64,000 nt of DNA from Pedobacter montanisoli (GTDB lineage Bacteria > Bacteroidota > Bacteroidia > Sphingobacteriales > Sphingobacteriaceae), in NCBI RefSeq assembly GCF_022809115.1, contig NZ_JALGBH010000002.1, forward strand, positions 809,543 through 873,542, read 5' to 3'. Below the pieces are notes generated by a model that had not been told where the DNA came from, did no database searches, and saw only the letters and a list, made by a program, of their open reading frames with translations. Shown here piece after piece: positions 33,704 to 43,300 of this stretch. The first letter of the stretch is position 1. Each line of letters starts with the position of its first letter. The position numbers were made by a program, and so were the translations under genes.

Positions 33704-36412
33704 TTAAAATTTAATGGATAATTCGGCTCCAATACTTAAAGGGTTTAAATAAGAGTAAGATTTATTGTTTTTCGGGTCGTAATAATTGGCTTTTAAGTTA
33801 AAAACGTTATAAGCATTCACAGAAAAACGAATATTATTTTTTAGTTCTTTTGCCAGGCGCATAGAAACATTGGCGTAAGAAAAAGGTAATTTACCCTGTG
33901 TTTCAAGGTCTGTTGATCTTGTTAAATGCCCATAATCTGGATTGTTGGGATCAAAGTTCTCAATAGGATAACGGTTACCATAGCTGTCTAAATAAGCTTT
34001 AGGATAAGTAGAATCTCCTTTTACAAGCTGATTTTTTAACCATACAAAATCGAAGTATAAACTCACAACCAATCCTAATTTAGGAATGTGGGTATCGCTG
34101 TTCAATTTAGACATGAATGAAGTATTGATGCTTTCGCGGGCATCATATATAGCATACCATGCTTTTTTATTGGCTAAAATATCAGCATCGCTGGCTTTTG
34201 TTATAAACTCATTTGAATTATAGTAAGAGCTGTAAGTATAACTGCTGTTAAAAGAAAAGCTGGTTTGTATGGCTGCGATCTTTTTTATGCTTAAAAACAG
34301 TTCAACTCCATTATTGCTTGAGCTTACATTATTTGTAATTACACTATTTGCTAAGCCTCCTTTTAAAGTATAGGTTCCTGTAGGCTGATAAACGGGTTTT
34401 TGGTTATTGGTAATGGTATAAGTATAATCTGGAACCATTATGCCAAAATATTGTGACTGACCAGCAAACCCATTTTTATTATTTTTTAAATAACCGTTTA
34501 CAGAAGCATTAAATAATGGATGATTATAACTTAAACCTATTTCTGCCTGATTACTTTGCGATGGTTTTAAGTTTGAATTATCTGGCAAATATTTATAGGT
34601 ATAAACCAGAAATAAGCTATTTCTGACATCGCCTGTATAAACATTAAGAATAGGAAGATCAAAATAAGTAGGACCAGGATAACGGTAAGCCATAGTAGGC
34701 GCTTTTGTAGCTATGCCATAAGCAGCATTAAAACTGAAGTTTTTACTGATAGAATAATTGGCATTAATGCGAGGTTGTATCGTACCATAACCATTTTGAA
34801 TATCGTAACGTAAACCTGCATTAAACCTAAAATTTCTGTCAAATACCTTGATATTAAAGCGATCTTCAAGATAAATGCCCGAATTGATCAGATCTGGAAG
34901 TAATTCAAAATCATATGGGCGTTCATTTTTGTAACCCTGACTAATAAAGCGAGGCCTTTCGGGGTCAAACAATACGCCTTTACCCTTATTAGAGGCAATG
35001 GAGATACTTGCACCATAAGAAAGAATATGCTTGATTTCGCCTGTATTGAAATGACTTGAGAAACCGATATTACCATTAAAGTTTTTGGGTTTACCCACAA
35101 CCTGATCAACTGCAAGATAATTGCCAGGTAAATAATAGCCCTCATAAACTCCGGTGGTATCTTTATTGGCCATAGGTTTTACATTACCGTTTAAATACCA
35201 TTGACTATAACTATCCTGAAAACCTATATCTAAGCCAGCATTAAGGCTAATACTTTTAATAACATTACTGTTCAACTGCCACGATAAGCGGTTGGAAACA
35301 GCAAAACGTCTGTTTTTAGAATAAGCCATTTTTTCGGTTCCATCATCCGGATCACGTTTGGCATCATCTAATTTTTCACTGTAATCTAACGAAATGGTGT
35401 TTTTTATGCGATGATTGAAATAAATGGTATGCATTATTCCACCCGAAACACGATTGTATTTTTTCATGTTGTCACGTGGGTCGTCATTACTCACTAAGTA
35501 ATTGATATTTGCATTTAAAAAGCCATATTTTTCAGGAAGTTTAAAACCTTTAGTTAAAGAAAAATTGGTAGACCCATTATTGATACGGGTATTAAACATA
35601 AATGGAGTTTTACCAGCCTGGCGATTAATAATGATGGCTCCGTCGGTTAAATCTCCGTATTGAGCAGGAGCTACTCCAGAAATTACTTCTATACTTTCTA
35701 TATTATCAGCAGGGATTTCTCTTAAGTCCAGCCCTCCAAAAGTTACATCATAACCCACATTATTGGTTCGGTCTGTAATGGTAGAATTGCCCAAACCATA
35801 AGTGCCCACATTTTTAGCCTGCATATTAGCATTGTTATTCTGTGCTAAACCATCCACAATAATGGCTATACCCATTGCATTATTATTGGCAGCACTCCCG
35901 GAAGCCTCACTTCTTAAGGTCAAATTTTTGGGACTTTGTAAGTCAACAGGACTGTACAGTTTGCCAGGTAATCCGTTTAATATGTCTGCTAAACTAAAGG
36001 CCTGTGCCTGTTCTATGGCTTGCCTGTCAAATAAAACAGATGAGTTAGAGAGATTGGTCGTTTTCTGTACAGCAGATACCTGAACTTCATTCAAACTTAA
36101 ATTGAGATCCTGTAACGTTATAGGTACATAAACTTTTTTAGTTACACCATCGATATTTATGGTTTTGTCAAACCTTTCTTTACCAACCATGTTGGCCTGC
36201 AACCTCAAAGACTTGATATCTTTAACATTGATGATAAAAGAAAATGATCCATCTTTATCGGTATAGCTAACCCTATCAAGGTCAGGCAACCTTACAGTAA
36301 CATACTCTAAAGGTTCCTGTTTATGATTAATAATCTTGCCCTGGATGCTGATTTGGGCAAAAAGTATAGGGCCGTTAAGAATAAGAAATAATAAGTATAA
36401 GTATCTTTTCAA
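33704..36412 (-). CDS. TonB-dependent outer membrane receptor (carboxypeptidase-regulatory N-domain)
   Basis: 902 residues, signal peptide MKRYLYLLFLILNGPILFAQ. A CarboxypepD-reg-like domain (about 22-110) precedes the plug (about 125-265, with DILNGLPGKLYSPVDLQSPK and IPADNIESIEVISGVAPAQY) and a 22-strand barrel ending SIGAELSIKF. The start is TTG, preceded directly by an operator-like TTTAGACTAATTATAAA, so repression would block both transcription and start access. It heads the operon receptor - DUF4876 - DUF6850 - di-haem peroxidase. The ligand is unknown; iron or haem compounds fit the operator and the peroxidase. Confidence 0.92.
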   Translation of the reverse strand: MKRYLYLLFLILNGPILFAQISIQGKIINHKQEPLEYVTVRLPDLDRVSYTDKDGSFSFIINVKDIKSLRLQANMVGKERFDKTINIDGVTKKVYVPITLQDLNLSLNEVQVSAVQKTTNLSNSSVLFDRQAIEQAQAFSLADILNGLPGKLYSPVDLQSPKNLTLRSEASGSAANNNAMGIAIIVDGLAQNNNANMQAKNVGTYGLGNSTITDRTNNVGYDVTFGGLDLREIPADNIESIEVISGVAPAQYGDLTDGAIIINRQAGKTPFMFNTRINNGSTNFSLTKGFKLPEKYGFLNANINYLVSNDDPRDNMKKYNRVSGGIMHTIYFNHRIKNTISLDYSEKLDDAKRDPDDGTEKMAYSKNRRFAVSNRLSWQLNSNVIKSISLNAGLDIGFQDSYSQWYLNGNVKPMANKDTTGVYEGYYLPGNYLAVDQVVGKPKNFNGNIGFSSHFNTGEIKHILSYGASISIASNKGKGVLFDPERPRFISQGYKNERPYDFELLPDLINSGIYLEDRFNIKVFDRNFRFNAGLRYDIQNGYGTIQPRINANYSISKNFSFNAAYGIATKAPTMAYRYPGPTYFDLPILNVYTGDVRNSLFLVYTYKYLPDNSNLKPSQSNQAEIGLSYNHPLFNASVNGYLKNNKNGFAGQSQYFGIMVPDYTYTITNNQKPVYQPTGTYTLKGGLANSVITNNVSSSNNGVELFLSIKKIAAIQTSFSFNSSYTYSSYYNSNEFITKASDADILANKKAWYAIYDARESINTSFMSKLNSDTHIPKLGLVVSLYFDFVWLKNQLVKGDSTYPKAYLDSYGNRYPIENFDPNNPDYGHLTRSTDLETQGKLPFSYANVSMRLAKELKNNIRFSVNAYNVFNLKANYYDPKNNKSYSYLNPLSIGAELSIKF

Positions 36413-36430
36413 TTTAGACTAATTATAAAC
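36412..36430 (-). promoter_or_regulatory. Operator-like site at the TonB receptor start
   Basis: ATTTAGACTAATTATAAAC: imperfect inverted repeat (TTTA-n9-TAAA, core GACTAATT). It shares ATTTAGACTAATT with the site at 36470. The form resembles iron-responsive Fur or DtxR-type boxes of AT-rich genomes; the regulator is inferred. Confidence 0.45.
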
Positions 36431-36469
36431 AGTCGCAAAATTGAAGAAAATAGTTTGTTAAAACAAATT

Positions 36470-36488
36470 ATTTAGACTAATTCTAATT
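36470..36488 (-). promoter_or_regulatory. Second operator-like site upstream of the TonB receptor operon
   Basis: ATTTAGACTAATTCTAATT, an inverted repeat TTAGAnTAATTCTAA-like (TTAGA ... TCTAA arms). It lies about 60 bases upstream of the first site, partly over the stop codon of the upstream MATE gene. Two spaced copies of a 13-base core are unlikely by chance. Confidence 0.5.
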
Positions 36489-37844
36489 AAATTGATTGAG
36501 TTTCTTACTCAATACCTGAAAACGCCAGAATAATAGGATAGAGGCAGCAAGCAGGCCAAAAGTTAAGCCGTACCAAATGCCTTTAACACCAACACCATGA
36601 TATATTCCTACATAATAACCTAAAGGTATGCCAACTACCCAATAAGATAGAAATGTAATGAAAGTAGGAATATTTACATCGCCAATACCTCGTAATATAC
36701 CTAAGCCTACCACTTGCGTACCATCAAATAACTGGAAAAAACCTGCAATGATTAAAAGTTGTGCGGCAAGACCTACCACCATTTTATCATCGGTAAAGAT
36801 ATAGGGTAAAAACTGGTTAGCTCCCATAAAAAGAATTGCGGTAAAACCCATAAATAAAAGTACCACATGGTAACTGGCTATGGCCGAGTGACGCAGATCT
36901 ACAAATTTTTTACCTCCGTAATTGTGACCTGTTTTGATGGTCGCTGCCGAAGCAATTCCACTGGCCAACATATAAGTAAACGCAGCTAAAGATAAAGCTG
37001 TGAAATGAGAAGCCTGTTCAACTTTTCCTATAGTACCAATCATAATTCCGGCACCGCTAAATGCGCTGATCTCAAAAGAATATTGCATGGCGACAGGTGC
37101 ACCCAGTTTGATGATTTCTTTTATTTTTTTGAAATTAATCGCTTTAAATGCAAAGTGTGTTAAGTAAGGAATAAAGCGTTTGGAATTAAATACATAAGCG
37201 CCCATAGCTATAGCCATGGCTACTCGATCTATTAAAGTAGCATAACCTACGCCTCTAACGCCCATGGGCTCAATGCCAAACATACCTTTTACAAAAATGA
37301 TCCCGAAAATAATGTTTACAATATTACCCCATATAGAAATAGACATAGCCTGTTTGGTAAAGCCCAAGCCTTCTGTAAACTGCTTAAACGACTGGAAAAT
37401 CATTAAGGGAATAATAGAAACTCCCATTAATCGCAGGTAGGGTTTGGCATGTTCAACCACATCGGCAGATTGCCCCAAATGATTGATCAATGTAAAAGAT
37501 ACCAGATAAACCAGTACCACCAAGATAACGGCAAAAATAAAATTGATTAAAATGCTGTTTGCTAATAGTTTACCACATTTTTCGTAATCTTTACTTCCGT
37601 TTGCCTGTGCTATTAGAGGCGTTAAGCCATATGAAATACCCAAGCCCAAAACCAGTATGAGCATAAAAAGGCTGTTTACCAGCGAAACTGCTGCCAGTTG
37701 TACCGTTCCGGCAAAATGACCTACAATAATACCATCGGCCATATGCACAAGGGTATGCCCTAATTGCGATACTACAATGGGCAGTGCAAGTTTTAGGTTT
37801 TCGTTATAATAAGGTTTGTATTTCTTGAATGAATAGCTAAGCAT
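36483..37844 (-). CDS. MATE-family multidrug/Na+ efflux transporter
   Basis: 453 residues with twelve predicted membrane helices in two MatE halves (about 15-225 and 235-445). PIVVSQLGHTLVHMADGIIV is the standard first helix of the NorM-like branch; FDGTQVVGLGILRGIGDVNI is the conserved motif of the second half. Exports cationic drugs or dyes with Na+ or H+. It is upstream of the receptor operon in the same direction, with the second operator in between, so the two are probably separate units. Confidence 0.92.
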   Translation of the reverse strand: MLSYSFKKYKPYYNENLKLALPIVVSQLGHTLVHMADGIIVGHFAGTVQLAAVSLVNSLFMLILVLGLGISYGLTPLIAQANGSKDYEKCGKLLANSILINFIFAVILVVLVYLVSFTLINHLGQSADVVEHAKPYLRLMGVSIIPLMIFQSFKQFTEGLGFTKQAMSISIWGNIVNIIFGIIFVKGMFGIEPMGVRGVGYATLIDRVAMAIAMGAYVFNSKRFIPYLTHFAFKAINFKKIKEIIKLGAPVAMQYSFEISAFSGAGIMIGTIGKVEQASHFTALSLAAFTYMLASGIASAATIKTGHNYGGKKFVDLRHSAIASYHVVLLFMGFTAILFMGANQFLPYIFTDDKMVVGLAAQLLIIAGFFQLFDGTQVVGLGILRGIGDVNIPTFITFLSYWVVGIPLGYYVGIYHGVGVKGIWYGLTFGLLAASILLFWRFQVLSKKLNQFN

Positions 37845-37890
37845 AAGCTTGCAAAAATCGGAATTTTACGCCAGATAATCACGATAATTT

Positions 37891-38514
37891 TTAATTGCTC
37901 AAGGTAAAGTACTCTTCTTTTTCAGAAATATGTGGTGTTATACTACCCATCAAAATAAGGTTAACAATAGTTTTTTGGGCATTTTTATAAGAACTTCTTG
38001 TAAGCTTGGCCAACTCTTTTAAAGTAGCGCGATGCTGTTCTTTAAGATGCTGCAAAAAGATTCTGTCTTGATCGGTATAGCTCAATAGATTGCTTTCTAA
38101 TTTTCCTTTTTTAAGCACATCTACCAGTATTTTGCTGGCCAGCACGCTTTTATCTTTTACCCTGAAATACACCCACCATTTTTGGTTCTCATCTAAAGCG
38201 TAATGAGGCTTAATGTCGCTTTGAGGGATTTTTGCCACCAATACCGTTTTATGATCAACATATACTTCTTCAAACTCGGGTTCTATTGCAGGTTTACAAT
38301 AAACATGGGCGGCCTTGGTAATCATGAAACGTTCTTCTTCTTCTGATTTTACCCCTTTAACAGAACCGTCATCAGCTACACCGATCAACAACATACCGCC
38401 TTGGTTATTGGCAAAAGCAACCAAAGTCTTGGCAATTTTTTCGCAGCTGCTGATAGTTTTCTTGAAATCAACACTTGCGTTTTCGCCTTCTAATATGAGT
38501 TTTCTGATGTTCAT
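37891..38514 (-). CDS. AlbA_2 (Schlafen-like) putative DNA-binding protein
   Basis: 207 residues. N-terminal AlbA_2 domain (about 1-125): EGENASVDFKKTISSCEKIA is the conserved E-x2-x-DFK start, and NNQGGMLLIGVADDGSVKGV the GG-x-hhhGhxDxG motif. The C-terminal 70 residues form a winged-helix-like part (LKEQHRATLKELAKLTRSSY). Such proteins are ATP/nucleic-acid binding or transcriptional regulators; the exact role is unknown. Its start overlaps the last base of the DUF4442 gene, so the two form a coupled pair. Confidence 0.8.
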   Translation of the reverse strand: MNIRKLILEGENASVDFKKTISSCEKIAKTLVAFANNQGGMLLIGVADDGSVKGVKSEEEERFMITKAAHVYCKPAIEPEFEEVYVDHKTVLVAKIPQSDIKPHYALDENQKWWVYFRVKDKSVLASKILVDVLKKGKLESNLLSYTDQDRIFLQHLKEQHRATLKELAKLTRSSYKNAQKTIVNLILMGSITPHISEKEEYFTLSN

Positions 38515-38999
38515 TAAATCGCTACCCGTTTGTTTTCGTTTGGATATTTATTTCTTAAATAAACTTCGTTCATCACTCTGGCACAAAGCTCACCTTGTTT
38601 GTTGTAAAGTTCCATAGGGTAGGCTTTTACAAATTTTCCGGTTTCTGTAAGCGCTTTTTCTGCTTCAGCTATCATTTCATCTGTAATGACAATGGTAAAA
38701 TACAGCGCTGACATACCAGGTTTAATGTATTGTATAGAAGCACTTTTTAGCCATACTCTACATTTGTAGCCCTTTCTTTGCATAAGTTGATCAAACAGGA
38801 TGGCATAAAAGGGATCAGTAGCAGCATATATGGTACCGCCAAAAATAGAACCATTGTAATTTCTGTTTAAAAAACTGTTGCTGATCTTTACATCAACTCC
38901 TCTAAAACCTTTATGAAATCTTCTAACCCAGATGCGTTGAAAAAGCAAAGGAGGATACAAACTTAACGCCCATTTAAGCGTTCTTTCAGATACCATCAT
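38514..38999 (-). CDS. DUF4442 hotdog-fold protein
   Basis: 161 residues, hotdog fold thioesterase-like. RFHKGFRGVDVKISNSFLNR then NYNGSIFGGTIYAATDPFYA match the conserved G-S-x-F-G-G-x-x-x-A-x-D segment of DUF4442/YiiD-C-like proteins. Likely acts on acyl-CoA or as a fatty-acid-binding protein. It is the first gene of the pair with the AlbA_2 protein. Confidence 0.85.
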   Translation of the reverse strand: MMVSERTLKWALSLYPPLLFQRIWVRRFHKGFRGVDVKISNSFLNRNYNGSIFGGTIYAATDPFYAILFDQLMQRKGYKCRVWLKSASIQYIKPGMSALYFTIVITDEMIAEAEKALTETGKFVKAYPMELYNKQGELCARVMNEVYLRNKYPNENKRVAI

Positions 39000-39280
39000 G
39001 ATGTTTAAATATCTGTAATTAAATTTAAGTTTGAAAAAACTGAAGTTAATTTTTGATTAATTTACAAAGACTAACGAAAAATTCAGAAGTTAGAAGACCG
39101 AAATTTGGCTATGTTAAACGAACAAAGACCGAAAGATGTATAACTAACCAACCAATCAACTAACCAACTAATAAACAAACTACTAAAAAAGAGATAAAAA
39201 GAATATATTTACATGGTTTTTGATGGTTATGCTGCTGATACAGCACATTACATTGTTACCTGCATTCCATGTAAAAAATT
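39000..39280. other. Divergent intergenic region with possible upstream ORF
   Basis: Holds promoters for the DUF4442 gene (minus) and the regulator (plus). A low-complexity stretch of AACCAACC-type units lies at about 39143-39175. A 20-codon frame starting at 39229 (or 22 codons from 39223), MLLIQHITLLPAFHVKNYAP, ends at 39291 and overlaps the start of the regulator gene at 39281; it could be a regulatory leader peptide or chance. Confidence 0.35.
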
Positions 39281-40237
39281 ATGCCCCATAAAAAAGCTCA
39301 GAAAGAAGATGTTGTGTATATTTTAAATATACTGGCAACTATATATCCCATTAGCGAGGAGTTAAAGCAAGCTTTTTATGAAAAAACGCTACGATTTAAG
39401 GTAAAAAAAGGAGCGATTCTACTAAAGGAGGGAGAGCGTAGCCAGTATATGTATTTCATTAAAAAAGGAGCTTTGATGGGGCAGACCATTCATAAGAAAA
39501 AACAGATTGTTACCTATATCTCCATAGATAACGAATTTGTGAGCTCTATTTCCGGGCTGCATGGTATAGTACCTTCACAAGAGGCCATTATAGCTGTTGA
39601 AGATACGGAACTCATAGCCATGCATAATGATGATTTACAGGCATTGTTTCTTCAGTATTTTGATATGAACTTCCTGTTTAGGGTAATGGTAGAAAAATAC
39701 TATCGCGATGCGCAGGAGCGTAGCCACATCATTAGGGTGGGCAATGCCAAAGAACGTTATCTGTATTTTATAAATACCAAGCCGGGTTATATAGAAAGAT
39801 TGCCCTTGAATTTGGTAGCTTCCATGCTTGACATGAAATTGGGTACTTTGCTAAAGGTGCAAAAGCAGCATCAGCTTTCTTTGCAAAAAGATAAAGAAAC
39901 AGAAGAATGGTGTAGTAAAATAGAAGATTATATTATTAATCAAGAAGCATTCAGGTATTCAGATTTGAGCATGGAGCATATGGCTGCAGCGTTATCCATT
40001 AGCATACATAAGCTTTCGTCTATATTTAACAATACCTATCAACTCACTTTTTCAGAATTTGTGAACGGTTATCGTATCAAAAGCATTCAGAATGATATGA
40101 TTGACAAAGACATTATGCACAATTATACAATTGAAGCTTTAGCCAAAAAATCGGGTTTTGCTACCCGGAGTGCTTTTTATAATGCCTTTAAAAAAGCCGT
40201 TGGTATTACGCCTCTAGCATATCGCAACTCCTTGTAA
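39281..40237 (+). CDS. Crp-type sensor fused to AraC DNA-binding domain (transcriptional regulator)
   Basis: 318 residues. Residues of about 38-125 form a cyclic-nucleotide-binding-type beta roll (KKGAILLKEGERSQYMYFIK, KKGALMG, then DTELIAMHNDDLQALF). Residues 172-197 (RLPLNLVASMLDMKLGTLLK) sit where the Crp HTH normally is and look like a decayed copy of it. Residues of about 215-318 form a complete AraC/XylS domain: HTH1 LSMEHMAAALSISIHKLSSI, HTH2 TIEALAKKSGFATRSAFYNA, then FKKAVGITPLAYR. So the effector-binding half is of Crp type while DNA binding is of AraC type. It lies just upstream of the giant surface protein gene, probably its regulator. Confidence 0.85.
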   Translation: MPHKKAQKEDVVYILNILATIYPISEELKQAFYEKTLRFKVKKGAILLKEGERSQYMYFIKKGALMGQTIHKKKQIVTYISIDNEFVSSISGLHGIVPSQEAIIAVEDTELIAMHNDDLQALFLQYFDMNFLFRVMVEKYYRDAQERSHIIRVGNAKERYLYFINTKPGYIERLPLNLVASMLDMKLGTLLKVQKQHQLSLQKDKETEEWCSKIEDYIINQEAFRYSDLSMEHMAAALSISIHKLSSIFNNTYQLTFSEFVNGYRIKSIQNDMIDKDIMHNYTIEALAKKSGFATRSAFYNAFKKAVGITPLAYRNSL

Positions 40238-40245
40238 TTTACTTT

Positions 40246-40273
40246 TTTGTCCAGTTTTATAAAACTGGACAAA
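40246..40273. promoter_or_regulatory. Perfect 28-bp palindrome between regulator and surface protein gene
   Basis: TTTGTCCAGTTTTA followed by its exact reverse complement TAAAACTGGACAAA. There is no T tract after the hairpin on either strand (the T run precedes it), so it is a poor terminator and more likely an operator. It is centred about 57 bases upstream of the -7 box of the surface protein gene. Confidence 0.6.
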
Positions 40274-40288
40274 GTTGTACGCTCAAAA

Positions 40289-40320
40289 TTTAGCGACAAT
40301 AAATGCGTGGTTTAACTTTG
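40289..40320 (+). promoter_or_regulatory. Putative promoter of the giant surface protein gene
   Basis: TAACTTTG at 40313-40320 matches TAnnTTTG exactly, with TTTA (3 of 4 for TTTG) 20 bases upstream. It overlaps an imperfect hairpin, GTGGTTTAAC ... GTTAAAACCAC. The ATG follows 30 bases downstream. Confidence 0.5.
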
Positions 40321-40349
40321 TAGTTAAAACCACACTAAATTGTTCATCA

Positions 40350-43300
40350 ATGAAGATAAATTTTTACTTCAAGCTTTTATTTTTTATAATCCCCTTTTTA
40401 AATATAACCACTGTTTTTGCACAGGCCGCATTAAATTTCAATGGCACTGGCTATCTAAGCAAAGGTACTGTGATTTCTACTACCGCTACCAATTTTACCA
40501 TGGAAGCATGGGTGCGATGGAGTGGTTCGGGAAGCAATCAGGCCATTATTTATAATGGTAGTACAGGTGGTAATGGATATGGTATTTATTTAATGGGTAA
40601 CAGCGAAATAAAGGTTTTAATGGGTGGTGTAACCTTTGTAGGCAGCGGCGTTTCGCTTGTTCCCAATGAGTGGACACACCTTGCTATTGCCCGCAATAAC
40701 AATTCGATCACGTTGTATAAAAATGGTATTTCAATAGCTAACAGTACTGCCGCACCCTATAATCCAAATGGAAACTTTACCATAGGTGCAAATAATGCTG
40801 GGAGCGAATTATTTAACGGCGACATAGACGAAGTGCGCTTTTGGACTACGGCACGCTCGCAGGAACAGATACGGCTCAGCATGAACGTATTACAGCCCTC
40901 GCAAACTAATCTGCTTGCTTATTACGACTTTAATAATGGTACCCCGAATGCCAATAATACGACAATAAGTACCATTCCCGATATTTCTGGCAACAACAAT
41001 ACGCTTACCCTTAAAAATTTTGCGTTGACAGGTAGCAGTGCTAATTTTGTACAGAATGTAGCTAAAATATACTATGTCAATGCCGCGGCAACATCCCTTA
41101 ACATTGGTACCACCTGGGAAGATGCCTATACCAACCTGCAGACCGCTATTGACATTGCCGCACCGGGCGACGAAGTTTGGGTAGCTTCTGGTACTTACCA
41201 GCCTGCCTACGGGGCGTCTTTTATCATGAAAGAAAGCGTGAAGATTTATGGTGGTTTCCCAGCCACCGGTAATCCTAAATTTACCGAACGTAATTATAAA
41301 GCCAATGTTACCACGCTGAGGGGCAATGCAGGTAGAGTCATCCGTAATGAGAGCAACGGGCTTACCTTGGCGGCCGTATTGGATGGCTTTACCATAACCG
41401 AAGGCATAGTTACCTATAGCAGTTCAGGCCAAGATCAATGGTTGGAAGCTGGTGCTGGTATGCGCAATGTCAACGTGTCGCCCACGGTACGCAACTGTAC
41501 ATTCACCAACAATAAGGCAGGCGGAAATGGTGGAGCTGTGTACAATGAAGGCGGTGCCCCCATGTTTGCCAATTGTATCTTTTCTGCCAATGTATGTGGA
41601 TACACTACAGCGGGCACCAGGTCTGGTGGTGCAATGGCCAACAACAACAGTACACCTAACCTTACCGACTGTACTTTTTCTAGTAACATTGATAGATGTT
41701 ACGGTGGTGGTGCATTATTTAATTCTTATTGCGGTGCCATGATGCTAACACGTTGTACCTTTTTGGATAACAGTTCAACATCAGGTGGCGCAGTTCGCAA
41801 TAGGGCATCTCATCCCGCATTTAACAATTGCCTATTTTTAAATAATAAGGCAGATAGATTTGCAGGCGCCTTCTGGAATGAGGATATTCTTGTTGCATCT
41901 CCTACATTCACCAACTGTGTATTTGCCAATAATATCAGCACTGGAGATGGAGCAGGAGGAGCTATATATAATGAAGCAGCAGGTGTTTCAACCTTTAACA
42001 ATTGTGTTTTTTATGGCAATAAAGCATTATCCAGCGGTTCAGGAGGGGGCGATGGCGGAGCTTTTTATAGTAGCTACGGTGCTACCCAAAAGTTTATTAA
42101 TTGTACATTTACCCGTAATTCGTCTGTTTATCATCCTGAGGTTATTGTTTGCCTTTCTTCAACAACCGAGTTCCGTAATACTGTTCTGTTTGGTAATACC
42201 GGAGGCGTGAAGAGCGAAGCATCTTTCACCAAAGGCGGTAGTGTATTATATATATACAATAGCCTGATACAGAGTTATCCACCAGATGACCGACTTAGTG
42301 GTTGGTATTTATATGCCGCCAACAATCTCGACAATACTACCGACCCCCTGTTTGTCAATGCAGATAATCCTGCCGGTAACGATGGCATATGGGGCACAGC
42401 AGATGACGGTTTGCGGTTGCAGGTGCAATCACCCCTCATTAATAAAGGCGATAACAGCATGGCTACTGTAGCTATCGATATGGTGGGCAACCAAAGACAA
42501 GTAGGTACCGTTGATATAGGTGCTTACGAATATCAGGGATTTGCAGACCCCACACTGTCCAGCTTTGCCGATATGACCAAAACCTACGGTGATGCCCCTT
42601 TTACCATCATCGCACCAACCAGCAACAGCCCTGGTGCTTTTAGCTATACCAGTAGTAATACGGCAGTAGCCACCATTAACGGCTCCACAATAACCATTGT
42701 TGGCGCAGGTACGGCTATCATTACCGCCAAGCAGGCCGCTACAGCCAATTACAGTGAAGGCAACATTACCAAAACCCTAACGGTAAATAAAGGAAATCCG
42801 GTATTTTCTGGTTTTGCCAATATGGCTAAAACCTACGGTGACGCCCCATTTACCATCATCGAACCAACCAGTAACAGCACTGGTGCTTTTAGCTATACCA
42901 GCAGTAATACGGCAGTAGCCACCATTAACGCCAGCACGGTAACCATTGTTGGCGCAGGCACGGCCACCATTACCGCCACGCAGGCCGCCACGGCCAATTA
43001 CGGTGGAGGCAGCACTACAATCACTTTGACCATAGCCCGCAAGGCCATTACCATTACTGCCGCCAATAAAACAAAAGTTTATGATGGGCAGGTATTCTCG
43101 GGGCCTTATACCATTGCTTCTTATACGGGATTTGTAAATGGTGAAGATGAAACCACGCCGGGAGTATTTAGCGGAACGTTGAGCTACAACGGTACAGCAA
43201 AAACCGCGGTTAACGTAGGTACGGCCTATACCATCGTGCCATCAGGTTTAACTGCAGCTAATTATACCATTAATTATGTAAACGGCGAGCTCACCATCAC

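Noticed and set aside
39143-39175. AACCAACC-like units as a regulatory repeat
   Set aside because: Irregular low-complexity sequence with no constant period; no support for a function.
40246-40273. The 28-bp palindrome as an intrinsic terminator
   Set aside because: No T tract follows the hairpin on either strand; the T run precedes it on the plus strand, so operator is the better reading.
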